DNA of 64,000 nucleotides from Acidobacteriota bacterium (GCA_021778845.1 JAJYBU010000003.1:62001-126000), one strand, 5' to 3'; counted from the first letter of the stretch, positions 1 to 12,354 are shown. The notes: generated from the sequence alone by a model not told the origin. A program made the numbers and translations.

Positions 1-297
1 CAAACCGCAAAGGCGATCCGCAGCTTCACGGTATCCAACGATACTAGAACCAGGGACCATGCAGGCATCGTGAGGCGGCACACAGCCCTCGGGAGCCTGC
101 CGGCCAAATGCCGGCGCCCGGGGGATGGGGGGGTTGCCCTTGCTTTTCGGTCCGTCGTTCCGATAGAGTCCACGGGCGCAACCCGCTCCCGCTCCAGCCC
201 CGCAAAAACCACTGAATCGCCAATCTTTATGCACCTCCAAAGGCCCTCCCCCAGGGCTACTTCCAGCGCTCTCAAGCGGCTATAATGGAGGTTGATC

Positions 298-3237
<2,940 letters not shown>

Positions 3238-3299
3238 GGGATGGTCTTCGGACTCGGTCAGGGCTGAGCGCCGACAACCAGCTGCATCACCATATACAT

Positions 3300-3336
3300 A
3301 AGAGGGGCGCGAGCAGCAACTCGCGCCCTTCTTATT
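3300..3336 (+). terminator. Rho-independent terminator after gyrA
   Basis: Perfect 9-bp GC-rich stem (GGGCGCGAG at 3305-3313, CTCGCGCCC at 3320-3328) with a 6-nt loop, followed by TTCTTATT. It lies 60 bases after the gyrA stop and ends the gyrA transcript before the SDR gene. Confidence 0.85.
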
Positions 3337-3493
3337 GCCCACCGCACTACTCCATCACTACACCTGCGGCTGACTGTTCGCCTGGGCGCCGATAGCGTCA
3401 TCGGTGCCGTACAGCGCAAGGCGGGGCTTTGCGGACCAAGCTCCCACGCGCTGTGATAGAGTGATTTCTGCACTTCAAGGTATTTTGTTTGCC

Positions 3494-4285
3494 ATGCGAA
3501 TCAATCCATCATCTTCGACTCTCTTTGATCTGTCCGGCCAGTGCGCCGTGGTGGTGGGTGGAACATCCGGGCTGGGGCGCGAGATTGCGCTGGGGTTGGC
3601 ACGCGCTGGAGCCGATGTCGTTGCCAGCGCGAGGCGCAGCGATCAGGTGAATGAGTTAGCCACGGCCATCGAAGCAGAGGGCAGGCGCACGCTGCGTCTG
3701 ACTTCGGACGTGGTGCACCGTGAGACGCTGGAGGCGCTGCATACGAGCGTGCTGCAGGAGTTTGGCAAGGTCGATATCCTCGTCAACGCGGCCGGGATCA
3801 CCGCCAGGCTGCCGACCGTCGACTGCCCGGAAGAGATCTGGCAGCGCATCTTCGATACAAATCTTACCGGGACACTGCGTGCGTGCCAGATCTTTGGCCA
3901 GACGATGCTCGCGCAGGGACATGGAAGCATCATCAACATTGCCTCGCTCTCAAGTTTCGTAGCGTTCCACGAGGTGGCGGCGTACGGCGCGAGCAAGGCA
4001 GGTGTTGCTGCGCTGACTCGCTCGCTGGCGGTAGAGTTTGCGCCGAGAAATGTTCGCGTCAATGCGATCGCGCCCGGGATCTTTCCGACGGCGCTCAACC
4101 AGGAACTACTGTTCACCACGGAGCGCGGGAAGGAAGAGATTCTGCGCACGCCGATGGCTCGCTTCGGGCGGCTGGAGGAGGTCGCGGGGGCTGCGGTGTT
4201 CCTCGCGTCGCGCGCAGCCTCGTTTGTTACGGGAGAGATTCTTACCGTGGATGGCGGGTATCTGGCCAGCGGAGTGAACCAGTAA
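3494..4285 (+). CDS. SDR family oxidoreductase (sugar-acid dehydrogenase-like)
   Basis: Classical short-chain dehydrogenase of 263 residues. The NAD(P)-binding glycine motif GGTSGLG is at 22-28 and the catalytic triad reads Ser151, Tyr164 and Lys168 (YGASK). Overall length and the C-terminal TVDGGY resemble 2-deoxy-D-gluconate 3-dehydrogenase (KduD) or gluconate 5-dehydrogenase, but substrate cannot be read from sequence. The gene lies 50 bases before a ROK regulator on the same strand, which fits sugar or uronate catabolism. An upstream in-frame start (3404) would add 30 residues before the conserved N-terminus and is not favoured. ATG 3494 lacks a well-placed Shine-Dalgarno; TATTTT at 3481-3486 ends 7 nt before it, so the message may be leaderless. 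Confidence 0.9.
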   Translation: MRINPSSSTLFDLSGQCAVVVGGTSGLGREIALGLARAGADVVASARRSDQVNELATAIEAEGRRTLRLTSDVVHRETLEALHTSVLQEFGKVDILVNAAGITARLPTVDCPEEIWQRIFDTNLTGTLRACQIFGQTMLAQGHGSIINIASLSSFVAFHEVAAYGASKAGVAALTRSLAVEFAPRNVRVNAIAPGIFPTALNQELLFTTERGKEEILRTPMARFGRLEEVAGAAVFLASRAASFVTGEILTVDGGYLASGVNQ

Positions 4286-4335
4286 CTGCGCGGGCAAGGC
4301 TAGAATAGGTGCAACCATCAGGTCGAGGGGTGTGC

Positions 4336-5598
4336 GTGGCGAAGCAGGGCAGAGAGTTCAGCGGTATGCGACGTATCGATCTGGCCTACGCGCAGGTGGC
4401 GTCGAGCGAGGTGGCGCGCGACATGAATCGCGATGTCGTGCTGGAGTTGATTCGCGCACGCCAGCCGGTCTCGCGGGCTGATCTGGCGCGGCTTTCGGGA
4501 TTGCAACGAAGCACGGTGTCAGAGATCGTCGAAGACCTGATGCGCGAGGAGTGGGTGCGTGAGGGCTCGGTGGCGAGAAGGCCGAGGGGACGTCGGCCAA
4601 CCATGCTGGGGCTCAACGAAGACCTGGTAATTCTGGTCGCGGATGTCCGCCCGAGGCAGGCCATCGTTGCGGTCGTGGATCTCAATGGACATTTTCTTTC
4701 GCGCGACGTGGTGACGATCGTGTCGAATCCCGAGCGGGCGATTGAGAACATCGTAGGCTCGATGCAACGGCTGCGCGGGAAGCATCCCGGCAAATCGTTT
4801 GAAGGCGTTGGCATCAGCCTGCCGGGTCGCGTGGATCCGGTGACGCAGCGGCTGATCTTCGCGCCGAATCTGAAGTGGTCCGACGTGGATATTCGCGGGG
4901 CCGTCGAGAAAGCCATGGGGTTGAAGGTGGAGATGGACAACGCGGCAAACGCGTGGCTGCTCTCCGAGGTGTGGTTTGGCAAGATGGATGGGGTGCGTAA
5001 CGCCGTACTGGTGACGATTTCCGAGGGCGTGGGCACAGGCGCGATGGCAAACGGACAGCCGATCTACGGCATGAACGGCATGGCCGGCGAGTTTGGACAC
5101 ATCGTGCTGGATTCTTCCGGCCCGCAATGCGCCTGCGGTGCGCGCGGTTGCTGGGAGACGTTCGCTTCCTCCAATGCGGCGCTGCGGTTTTTTGCGGCAC
5201 GCAGAAAGGGCAACACCGACGTGTCCATCGCCGAACTGCATGCGATCGCCGAAGAAGGGGACAAGGATGCAATCGCCGCCCTGACGGAGCAGGCGAGAAA
5301 TATCGGGCGCGGGTTGCGCCTGGTGACCGCAGCGCTTTCACCGGAATTGATCTTTATTGCAGGCGATATTACGGTCGTGTGGGGGCTCGTCGGACCTGTG
5401 ATCGAAGCGGAGATGAAGTCTACTTTGCTGGCAGGAACTGCGCCACGCCTCGCGCCTTCCGAGGAAGGTGGACTGGCGCGGCTGCGCGGAGCAGCGGCGC
5501 TCGTGCTGCAGCGCCACTCCGGCAATCGCCACTCGCGTAATGTGCCCGGGCATGCTCGTACAGCGAAGCCCTCGGGCAGGAAAAAGGCAGTGAAGTAG
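4336..5598 (+). CDS. ROK family transcriptional regulator (NagC/Mlc-like)
   Basis: About 420 residues. An N-terminal winged helix (about residues 25-90, with SRADLARLSGLQRSTVSEIV as the helix-turn-helix) precedes a ROK sugar-kinase-like domain. The ROK zinc site is intact: histidine of GEFGH and the cysteines of CACGARGCWE. Proteins of this architecture are sugar-responsive repressors or activators that bind DNA as dimers. The ligand cannot be read here; the SDR gene directly upstream on the same strand is the natural candidate partner. GTG 4336 is favoured because GAGG at 4325-4328 is 7 nt upstream; an in-frame GTG at 4309 and ATG at 4366 are alternatives. Confidence 0.88.
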   Translation: MAKQGREFSGMRRIDLAYAQVASSEVARDMNRDVVLELIRARQPVSRADLARLSGLQRSTVSEIVEDLMREEWVREGSVARRPRGRRPTMLGLNEDLVILVADVRPRQAIVAVVDLNGHFLSRDVVTIVSNPERAIENIVGSMQRLRGKHPGKSFEGVGISLPGRVDPVTQRLIFAPNLKWSDVDIRGAVEKAMGLKVEMDNAANAWLLSEVWFGKMDGVRNAVLVTISEGVGTGAMANGQPIYGMNGMAGEFGHIVLDSSGPQCACGARGCWETFASSNAALRFFAARRKGNTDVSIAELHAIAEEGDKDAIAALTEQARNIGRGLRLVTAALSPELIFIAGDITVVWGLVGPVIEAEMKSTLLAGTAPRLAPSEEGGLARLRGAAALVLQRHSGNRHSRNVPGHARTAKPSGRKKAVK

Positions 5599-5956
5599 TT
5601 TCACTTTCCATCGGTCAGCGCGCGGTGGTTCAGTCAGAGAACCGCAAGGGAGCGTGTCAAGGGTTACGCCAGCCTCCTGTTCCGGATTTACTACGGCTGC
5701 CGAACTAAATGGTTGTACAAGAGTGGTTTGAGTCGAGGAATCGATGCCGCGCGTGCCACGCCGGTAGGGTTGGGCGGCCCTGAAGTCGCCCCCTCGAGAC
5801 AGCTTCGATCTGGGATGCGTCCGTTGCGTGGCAATCTTTGACCGGACTCGACGCGGCAGGTGGAATACCCGGTGGACCCTCAGCTAAGTGATTCACATCA
5901 CAGTAAACGCGTCACCGCAGGCGTAGAAGGAGCGTAGGTTCGGGGGGATCCCCAAC
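5599..5956. other. 358-base intergenic region between the ROK gene and the PRT/DLH fusion
   Basis: No convincing gene, tRNA or terminator seen. The 3' part holds a CRP/FNR-type palindrome at 5887-5902 and a purine-rich ribosome-binding region (GAAGGAG and GGGGGGA) before ATG 5957. Confidence 0.5.
5887..5902 (+). promoter_or_regulatory. CRP/FNR-type palindrome
   Basis: AGTGA, six bases (TTCACA), then TCACA: one mismatch from the TGTGA-N6-TCACA consensus of CRP-family sites. It ends 54 bases before the start of the PRT/DLH fusion, a plausible activator or repressor position. No CRP-family gene is in the window, so the regulator is unknown. Confidence 0.35.
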
Positions 5957-7297
5957 ATGCTCTTCGAAGACCGTGCAGATGCAGGACGCCAACTTGCGAG
6001 GCGGCTGGAAAGTTTAGCGCATCGCCCAAATGTGATCGTGCTCGGAGTGCCGCGGGGCGGGGTTACCGTGGCCTATGAAGTCGCGGCTGCACTGCATGCA
6101 CCGCTGGATGTCTTTCTATCGCGAAAGCTGGGTGTGCCGGGCCAAACAGAGTTAGCGTTCGGAGCAATCTCTGCTGGCGATGGACGCTATCTGGACGAAG
6201 AGATCGTTCGCGCTGTGGGCATCTCGCGCGAGCAGATCGAGCGCGTCACCGCGGAGGTTAAGCTGGAGTTGGACCGCCGTGCCAAACTCTATCGCGGCGA
6301 CCGCCCGCCGCTCCAGGTCGCCGGCAAGACGGTCATCCTGGTCGATGACGGGATTGCGACCGGAGCGAGCGTGTACGCAGCAATTCAGGCTCTGCGCCAG
6401 ATGAAGCCCCTCGCGCTGGTGGTGGCGGTTCCAGTGGCTCCGCCGTCTACGGCGGCATGGCTCAAACGGTTCGTCGATGAGATCGTCTGCCTCGATCTCC
6501 CGGACCCGTTTTATGCGGTGGGAGCGTTCTACAGGAACTTTACGCAGGTGGAGGATGCGGAAGTCATCGACCTGCTGCGACGCTCAGAGCAGGTCGATGA
6601 GGTCGCAATCGATCTGGGAAAGGTGAGGCTGACAGGAATGCTGGACATCCCGCCGGATGCGCATGGAGTGGTCCTGTTTGCCCATGGGAGCGGGAGCAGC
6701 CGCCACAGTCCTCGGAATCTGGCCGTGGCCCACATGCTGCAATCGCAAGGAATGGCGACGCTGCTGTTTGATCTGCTCACCGAAGAGGAAGAGGCTCACG
6801 ATCTGAGAATGGAGCGCCACGCCATTCCCTTCAAGTTCAATATTGCGCTCTTGGCCGCGCGGCTGGTGGGTGCTACGGAGTGGGTACTGCGGCACCCTCG
6901 GCTGAGTCGGCTTCCGATCGGCTACTTCGGCGCCAGCACCGGCGCCGGTGCGGCGCTGGCGGCGGCAGCACAGTTGCAGGATACGGTTGCGGCAGTCGTC
7001 TCGCGCGGCGGCAGGCCGGACCTCGCAGAGGATGCGCTGGCAAACGTTAAGGCTGCCGTGCTGTTGCTGGTGGGCTCGGAAGACACGGCGGTGATTGCGC
7101 TCAACCAACAGGCGCTGAGCCAACTGCACTGTCAGCACAAACTCCTCACCCTCATCCCCGGCGCGACGCACTTGTTCGAAGAGCCAGGAACGCTGGAGCG
7201 AGCGGCCCGCGCCGCGACCGACTGGTTCGAGCGGTTTATGCCAGGGGAGAGGCCACGCGCCACGAACCCCCTGCACCATGCGGTGGCGAAAGGCTGA
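5957..7297 (+). CDS. Phosphoribosyltransferase / dienelactone hydrolase fusion
   Basis: Fusion of 446 residues. The N-terminal half (about 1-215) is a type I phosphoribosyltransferase with the PRPP loop VILVDDGIATGAS at 126-138. The C-terminal half (about 220-430) is an alpha/beta hydrolase of the dienelactone-hydrolase group: nucleophile Ser327 in GASTG, acid Asp376 in GSEDT, histidine His405 in GATHLF, and the oxyanion-region motif FAHGSGSS. Both active sites look complete. The true substrates of such fusions are not established. It sits 58 bases before an erythromycin-esterase-like gene on the same strand; this partnership is familiar in soil bacteria, so the two probably act together. ATG 5957 follows a G-rich Shine-Dalgarno-like stretch. 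Confidence 0.9.
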   Translation: MLFEDRADAGRQLARRLESLAHRPNVIVLGVPRGGVTVAYEVAAALHAPLDVFLSRKLGVPGQTELAFGAISAGDGRYLDEEIVRAVGISREQIERVTAEVKLELDRRAKLYRGDRPPLQVAGKTVILVDDGIATGASVYAAIQALRQMKPLALVVAVPVAPPSTAAWLKRFVDEIVCLDLPDPFYAVGAFYRNFTQVEDAEVIDLLRRSEQVDEVAIDLGKVRLTGMLDIPPDAHGVVLFAHGSGSSRHSPRNLAVAHMLQSQGMATLLFDLLTEEEEAHDLRMERHAIPFKFNIALLAARLVGATEWVLRHPRLSRLPIGYFGASTGAGAALAAAAQLQDTVAAVVSRGGRPDLAEDALANVKAAVLLLVGSEDTAVIALNQQALSQLHCQHKLLTLIPGATHLFEEPGTLERAARAATDWFERFMPGERPRATNPLHHAVAKG

Positions 7298-7355
7298 TTG
7301 CATCGATCGCGCCACGCGAAAACCCTTATGTCACCACGTTCCTTGGAGGATTCCC

Positions 7356-8699
7356 ATGATGCCTTCGACCACACCGCTTCTTACTGAGATCATCCGCAAC
7401 GCCGCTCACCCTCTGACAGGTGCCAGCGACGATTACGACTCGTTGCTCGAACTCGTTGGAGACGCGCGCTTCGTGCTGCTGGGCGAGGCGTCGCACGGAA
7501 CCCATGAGTTTTATCGCGAACGCGCGAAGATCACCAAGCGCCTTATTTGCGAGAATGGCTTCAACGCCGTCGCACTGGAGGCGGACTGGCCCGACGCCTA
7601 CCGCGTGCATCGTTACGTGCAGGGCGACAACACCGACACCGATGCCAGTGAGGCGCTCAGCGGCTTCAAACGCTTCCCGTCATGGATGTGGCGCAATGCG
7701 GATGTGCTGGACTTCGTTGGCTGGATGCGGTCGCACAACGATGCGCTGGACGCGTCGCGTCGCGTCGGCATCTTCGGGATGGACCTCTACAGCATGCATG
7801 CGTCGATTGAGCGCGTGCTGCACTATCTCGACGAGGTCGATCCTGCGGCGGCCCGTCGGGCGCGCGGGCGCTACGGCTGTTTCGACACCTTCGGCTGCGA
7901 TCCTCAAGCCTATGGCCACTTCACCGGCCTCGGCCTCGAGCCTTCCTGCGAGGACGAGGCCGTGGCGCAGTTGATCGAGCTACAGCATAAATCGCTGCAC
8001 TATTCGCGGATTGATGGGCTGGCCGGCATGGAACGCTTCTTCGACGCCGAGCAGAATGCAGCCGTGGTTCGCGACGCTGAGGAGTACTACCGCGCGATGT
8101 TTCAGCGCACCATCTCGTCGTGGAACCTTCGCGACCGGCACATGGTGGATACGCTCAACGCGCTGGTCAGCTATCTCGATCGGCTGCAGCCTCCGGCGAA
8201 GGTGGTGGTGTGGGCGCACAACTCGCATGTGGGCGACGCACGCGCGACCCAGATGGGGCACGCCGGCGAGTGGAACATCGGGCAACTGGTTCGGCAGCAG
8301 TACGGCAATGCGTGCCGCACCATCGGCTTAACCACCTACACCGGAACGGTCACGGCGGCGTCCGGATGGGACAGCCCGGCCGAGCGGAAGCAGGTCCGGC
8401 CCGCACGCCCCGACAGCTTCGAAGGTCTCTTCCACAAAGTAGGCCTGCCTGCATTTTCGCTGCGGTTGGGCGAGCACTCGCACGCAGGGTTTCGGCTGCG
8501 CGAGTCCATGCTGGAGCGTGCCATCGGCGTCGTCTACCTGCCAGCGTCGGAGCTTGCCAGCCACTATTTTCTCGCCAGCCTCTCGGACCAGTTTGACGCC
8601 GTGCTGCACTTCGACGAAACGCGGGCCGTGGAGCCGATGGAACCAGTGAGTTCCGGAGATGAAGACGAACCCGCGGAGACATTCCCGTCCGGAATCTAG
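7356..8699 (+). CDS. Erythromycin esterase family protein
   Basis: Member of the EreA/EreB-like family (447 residues). EreA and EreB open the macrolide lactone, but most chromosomal homologues have unknown substrates and should not be read as resistance genes. The N-terminal GEASHGTHEF carries the family's catalytic-region histidine (His47), and EADWPDAYRV and VWAHNSHVGDA match conserved family blocks. No signal peptide is seen. ATG 7356 has GGAGG (7345-7349) 6 nt upstream, whereas the longer in-frame opening at 7278 would overlap the upstream gene. The adjacent PRT/hydrolase fusion suggests a shared operon. The gene converges with the MocR gene across only 28 bases. Confidence 0.9.
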   Translation: MMPSTTPLLTEIIRNAAHPLTGASDDYDSLLELVGDARFVLLGEASHGTHEFYRERAKITKRLICENGFNAVALEADWPDAYRVHRYVQGDNTDTDASEALSGFKRFPSWMWRNADVLDFVGWMRSHNDALDASRRVGIFGMDLYSMHASIERVLHYLDEVDPAAARRARGRYGCFDTFGCDPQAYGHFTGLGLEPSCEDEAVAQLIELQHKSLHYSRIDGLAGMERFFDAEQNAAVVRDAEEYYRAMFQRTISSWNLRDRHMVDTLNALVSYLDRLQPPAKVVVWAHNSHVGDARATQMGHAGEWNIGQLVRQQYGNACRTIGLTTYTGTVTAASGWDSPAERKQVRPARPDSFEGLFHKVGLPAFSLRLGEHSHAGFRLRESMLERAIGVVYLPASELASHYFLASLSDQFDAVLHFDETRAVEPMEPVSSGDEDEPAETFPSGI

Positions 8700-8727
8700 C
8701 GCTGGAGGCGTTGATCCCTGTCATTCA

Positions 8728-10245
8728 CTAACGTGTATGCATCTTCAACGACGCAGCCTTCAACGGTTCCGCTTTCAGCTTCTCAAAGACGTTGGCGAGT
8801 TTCATCACGCCGGCGCGGATCTCCTTCTCCTGCACGGCGGCAAAGCCTATCTGCAGGCCCTCCGGAATCAACGCGGTGTGGCAGTAGCGGCTGAGCGCAA
8901 CCACGTCGATCTCTTCCATTGCCGCGCGCTGCGCCACCACTTCAGCCGGCACATCCACGCGCAGGCGGCCGATGGTCTGCAGCCCCGCCTCGATATTCGC
9001 GATCTCTAGATACTCGCCCAGGTGCTGCTGCGCGCACTCCAGCAGGAGTTGAAAGCGTTCCTCATAAATATTGCGCATACGCCGCAGATGACGGCCCAGG
9101 TGTCCCTGCTCGATGAAGTCGCACAGCGCAGCCTGATCCAGCAGCGAGTGGTGCCGCGTCGTCATCGCCTTGGTGCAGACGAAGACGTCGACCAGATTGC
9201 GCGGCAGCACCACATACCCCAGCCGAAGCGATGGAAACATGACCTTGTTGAAGCTGCCGCAAAAGATCACCTTTCCGCCACGATCGAGGCCCTGCATCGC
9301 TGGAAGCGGCCGGCCGGAGAATCGGAATTCGCTGTCGTAGTCATCTTCGAAGATGGGCGTGTCGTACTTCTTAGCCCATGCCAGCAGTTGCAGTCGCCGC
9401 TGCAGACTCATGGTCATCCCCATGGGATATTGATGCCCCGGCGTCACATAGGCCAGCCTGCAACCGCGGAAGTCCGCCTCTCTGGGAGCCGCTCCCTCAG
9501 CATCCAGAGGAGCCGAGATGATGCGCGCTCCGGCTGCGTGCAACAGGGTGTACGCGCCCTGGTAGCCCGGGTCCTCGACCAGCACCTTGTCGCCGGGATT
9601 CAGTAGGAGCCGCGTGGTGAGATCCAGCCCCTCCTGCACGCCGGAGACAATGATGATCTGTTCCGCCGAGCAGTTCACGCCGCGCGACGTGTGCGCGTAG
9701 TTGGCCACGGCCTCCCGCAAAGGGAGATATCCCTGGGCCTCGCAGCCGAGCAGGTTACGGGCCGACGCCGCACGCAACCGGCGCGAGGTGACCTGCGCCC
9801 ACAGCGTCGTCGGGAACAGGTCCAGCGCAGGAAGATTCGTGCGGAAGGCGCGGCTCTCCGGCTTGATGTAGTACGAAAACGGGCGAACACGCGCGCCAAA
9901 CGCGGAGAGTTGTGGTCCCTTCGGCGTCCCCCCGTTGGCCTCCTGCTCGGAGATCTCCTGCGCGGGCAGCAGGTGTTCGGGCAGAATGCGGGAGACGTAC
10001 GTGCCCGAGCCTCGGCGGGGTTCGAGATAGCCCTCGGCCTGCAACTCGTCGAGCGCCGCCAGAATCGTTCCACGCGAGAGTTGGTACTGGCGTGCGAACT
10101 CCCGGCTGGCCGGCAGCTTCGACCCCGGAGTAATTCGGCCATTAAGAATCTCTGCGCGAAGCGCGTCTCGCAGCCAGTGGAACGAAGGCGTGCCGTCCGG
10201 CCGCGGAGGAAGAATCAGCTCGAAGCTCGATGCACGATGGGTCAT
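8728..10245 (-). CDS. MocR-type GntR transcriptional regulator with aminotransferase domain
   Basis: Full-length (505 residues) MocR/PdxR-type regulator. A GntR winged helix occupies about residues 20-90 (ILNGRITPGSKLPASREFAR, then the recognition helix RGTILAALDEL and the wing RRGSGTYVS). After a linker comes a fold-type I aminotransferase-like domain (about 130-490) with the PLP-binding lysine Lys334 in SFNKVMFPSLRLGY. These proteins sense PLP or amino-compound adducts and regulate vitamin B6 or amino-acid genes. No pdx or aminotransferase gene is next to it, so the target is unclear. The start has GAGGAGG 4 nt upstream. The downstream TPR gene is divergent. Confidence 0.93.
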   Translation of the reverse strand: MTHRASSFELILPPRPDGTPSFHWLRDALRAEILNGRITPGSKLPASREFARQYQLSRGTILAALDELQAEGYLEPRRGSGTYVSRILPEHLLPAQEISEQEANGGTPKGPQLSAFGARVRPFSYYIKPESRAFRTNLPALDLFPTTLWAQVTSRRLRAASARNLLGCEAQGYLPLREAVANYAHTSRGVNCSAEQIIIVSGVQEGLDLTTRLLLNPGDKVLVEDPGYQGAYTLLHAAGARIISAPLDAEGAAPREADFRGCRLAYVTPGHQYPMGMTMSLQRRLQLLAWAKKYDTPIFEDDYDSEFRFSGRPLPAMQGLDRGGKVIFCGSFNKVMFPSLRLGYVVLPRNLVDVFVCTKAMTTRHHSLLDQAALCDFIEQGHLGRHLRRMRNIYEERFQLLLECAQQHLGEYLEIANIEAGLQTIGRLRVDVPAEVVAQRAAMEEIDVVALSRYCHTALIPEGLQIGFAAVQEKEIRAGVMKLANVFEKLKAEPLKAASLKMHTR

Positions 10246-10437
10246 GCCGCCTCCTCACCCACATCCTGACGGGAACACCGGGCTGTCTCCTTAGCTCAAA
10301 GTGGTCTGGTTAGTTTCGTCTAAGTGGGCCTTTCCAATCGGACCAATTGCGATCATCCTAGAACCTTGATCCCTTCCGGGTCTAGCAGGCGCTTCAGGCT
10401 CGAACCCCAGGACCCTGGTATCGATCGGGAGGTTGCG

Positions 10438-11250
10438 ATGAAGTCAACTACATGCTGCTTTGCCCGTTGGATAGGATTGTCTGCTCTCATCCTGGCGTTC
10501 AGCGCGGCTGGATCGCTCCAGGCGCTGGCCCAGAACCACAACCTGGTGAGCTTCGGACACGCGGATCAACAGTCTCCTACAACCGCGTCCAACGCCGAAC
10601 TCCCCGTCATGACGCCCGAACTGCAGGCGGACATGCTCGCTGCACGCGGCCACTTCCATGACGCCATCGACGCCTACAACAGGATCCAGCCCCAGACCGC
10701 AGAGCTCCTCAACAAGATCGGAATCGCCTACCAGCGCCTCGGGATGGACCCGGACGCCGTTTCCTACTACGTCCGGGCGGCCCGTATGGACCACAAATAC
10801 GCCGCGGCCTACAACAACCTCGGAACCATCTACTTCCGCCAGGACGACAACAAGCGGGCGAAGCGCTTCTATAAAAAGTCCATCCGGCTGGACGCGCAGA
10901 TGGCGCCATTCTGGAGCAACCTTGGCGCCGTCTACCTTGCCCAAAAGAAGTACAGCGATGGCGCCGAAGCCTACGAGCGCGCCTTCAATCTTGACCCCGA
11001 TATTTTTCAGGAGCTTGAGATGAATGGCCTCCAGAAAGATGAGTCGCCCGCAGAGCTGGCAAAGATGTACATCTGCTTCGCGGAGATCTACGCTCACGCC
11101 GGCATGAAGGCACAGGCGATCAACTACCTGCAGAAGGCCTTGCTCGAGGGCTTCTCCGATAAACAGAAAATCGTTCAGGATCAACAACTTGCGAGTCTTC
11201 GCGGAACGCCGGAGTTCGAGCACCTGATGTATGGCAAACCTAAGCCATAG
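10438..11250 (+). CDS. Exported tetratricopeptide-repeat protein
   Basis: Protein of 270 residues beginning with a typical signal peptide (charged start, hydrophobic core to about residue 28, cleavage near ALAQ). Residues about 55-190 contain consecutive TPR units, recognisable from the repeated AYNNLGTIYFRQ, FWSNLGAVYLAQKKY and AYERAFNLDP patterns. It is therefore probably a periplasmic or secreted scaffold for protein-protein contacts. The C-terminal HLMYGKPKP has no anchor. ATG 10438 has GGGAGG (10427-10432) 5 nt upstream; an in-frame opening at 10324 would place the signal peptide internally. Specific role unknown. Confidence 0.85.
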   Translation: MKSTTCCFARWIGLSALILAFSAAGSLQALAQNHNLVSFGHADQQSPTTASNAELPVMTPELQADMLAARGHFHDAIDAYNRIQPQTAELLNKIGIAYQRLGMDPDAVSYYVRAARMDHKYAAAYNNLGTIYFRQDDNKRAKRFYKKSIRLDAQMAPFWSNLGAVYLAQKKYSDGAEAYERAFNLDPDIFQELEMNGLQKDESPAELAKMYICFAEIYAHAGMKAQAINYLQKALLEGFSDKQKIVQDQQLASLRGTPEFEHLMYGKPKP

Positions 11251-11523
11251 CGTGACTCCAGGGAACACCTGCAGCGTCGCCGTGGCAGGGCCTCGCGTAC
11301 AACGGCCCACCTGTTGCCGGGCGCGGTGACTCCTCCCACCGCGCTCGCCAGGACTCCGCTTGGAGCTTCGAGCCACGGTAACGTCCGGCCAACGCACCAC
11401 GTCCCATGCCATCACAGTCCCGCCACACCGCATAGGCATTCAAGTAGTTAACATTTGACGAGGAAGGGAATCTTTCCTCCTCCCCAGCCTCAAATGTTGG
11501 TACGCTTCCAACAGAAGCTGCCT

Positions 11524-12348
11524 ATGACTCCACGCATCGCCATTCCCGTTCCCACCTCCAGGGATCCAGCCTACAACCAGCGTTCCTGGCCGACGTATGC
11601 CACGGCGGTGACCCGCTCCGGCGGAGAGCCAGTCGCTGTCGACCTCAATGCGTCGCCGGCCGAGATTGGCGTGCTGGTGGCGAGTTGCGACGGCATCCTG
11701 CTCCCCGGCAGCCCGGCCGACGTTGATCCTGCGCTCTACGGTGCGGAGCGCGACCCCGCGTCCGCTCCGGCTGACCCTGCACGCGAGGCCACCGACTATC
11801 TTCTGCTCGACCACGCCGAGAAGTACCACAAGCCGGTGCTCGCCATCTGCTACGGCATACAGTCGCTCAACGTCTGGCGTGGCGGAACGCTGGTGCAGGA
11901 CCTCGCACCACTGCCGGTGAACCATGGAGCGGGCAGCAAGGTGGCCATCGCCCACACCGCGCAAATCGCGCCCGCAAGCATCCTGGCTTCGCTGCTCACG
12001 CCGGAGGAGGCACCGGAGAGAGATGGATATCTGCGCCTCCCAATCAATACCAGCCATCACCAGTCGGTAGCGGCTCCAGGTGCTGGTCTGCGGATCGTCG
12101 CCCGCTGCCCGGACGATGGTGTGATCGAAGCCGTGGAGATTGACTCGGATGATGCTGTGTTCCACGTGGAACATCCGGCCCGCCCTCAGTTTGTCCTCGG
12201 CATCCAGTGGCATCCTGAGCGCAGCTACGAGATCAGCGCCGCCAGCCGCGCCCTGTTTGACCACCTTATCCTTGAAGCCCGCCTGATCACTGAAAATCGT
12301 GCCGAAACCGAAGCAGCCAGGCAGCAGGCTGAAAGCTCCGCTCACTAA
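11524..12348 (+). CDS. Gamma-glutamyl-gamma-aminobutyrate hydrolase family protein (peptidase C26)
   Basis: Class I glutamine-amidotransferase-like hydrolase, 274 residues. The nucleophile is Cys109 (AICYGIQSLNV) and the partner histidine/glutamate are His230 and Glu232 in QWHPER. Relatives such as PuuD cleave gamma-glutamyl amides in polyamine breakdown, but no put/puu genes are nearby, so the substrate is open. The coding sequence contains a perfect parS-like palindrome at 12158-12173, which encodes VFHVEH. The start is uncertain: ATG 11524 gives the usual family N-terminus (PRIAIPVP), while ATG 11494 would add ten residues; neither has a strong Shine-Dalgarno. Six bases separate it from rsmG. 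Confidence 0.88.
   Translation: MTPRIAIPVPTSRDPAYNQRSWPTYATAVTRSGGEPVAVDLNASPAEIGVLVASCDGILLPGSPADVDPALYGAERDPASAPADPAREATDYLLLDHAEKYHKPVLAICYGIQSLNVWRGGTLVQDLAPLPVNHGAGSKVAIAHTAQIAPASILASLLTPEEAPERDGYLRLPINTSHHQSVAAPGAGLRIVARCPDDGVIEAVEIDSDDAVFHVEHPARPQFVLGIQWHPERSYEISAASRALFDHLILEARLITENRAETEAARQQAESSAH
12158..12173. promoter_or_regulatory. parS: parS-like centromere site 1
   Basis: Perfect 16-bp palindrome TGTTCCACGTGGAACA inside the hydrolase gene. It differs from the widely conserved parS core TGTTTCACGTGAAACA only by a symmetric pair of changes that preserves the palindrome. Location about 1 kb before parA supports a ParB nucleation site. Confidence 0.88.
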
Positions 12349-12354
12349 GCGACC

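Noticed and set aside
1-285. Frame open from the left edge to 285, before gyrA
   Set aside because: It could be the 3' end of a gene, but the residues have no recognisable pattern, a TATAAT lies at its end, and the codon use is not coding-like. Left unassigned.
7356-8699. Reading the erythromycin-esterase-like gene as a macrolide resistance gene
   Set aside because: Family membership alone does not show macrolide hydrolysis, and the context is a metabolic fusion gene rather than a resistance cassette.
11321-11344. Hairpin GCGCGGTG / CACCGCGC after the TPR gene
   Set aside because: Stem of 8 bp but no T-run and 70 bases from the stop codon; too weak to call a terminator.
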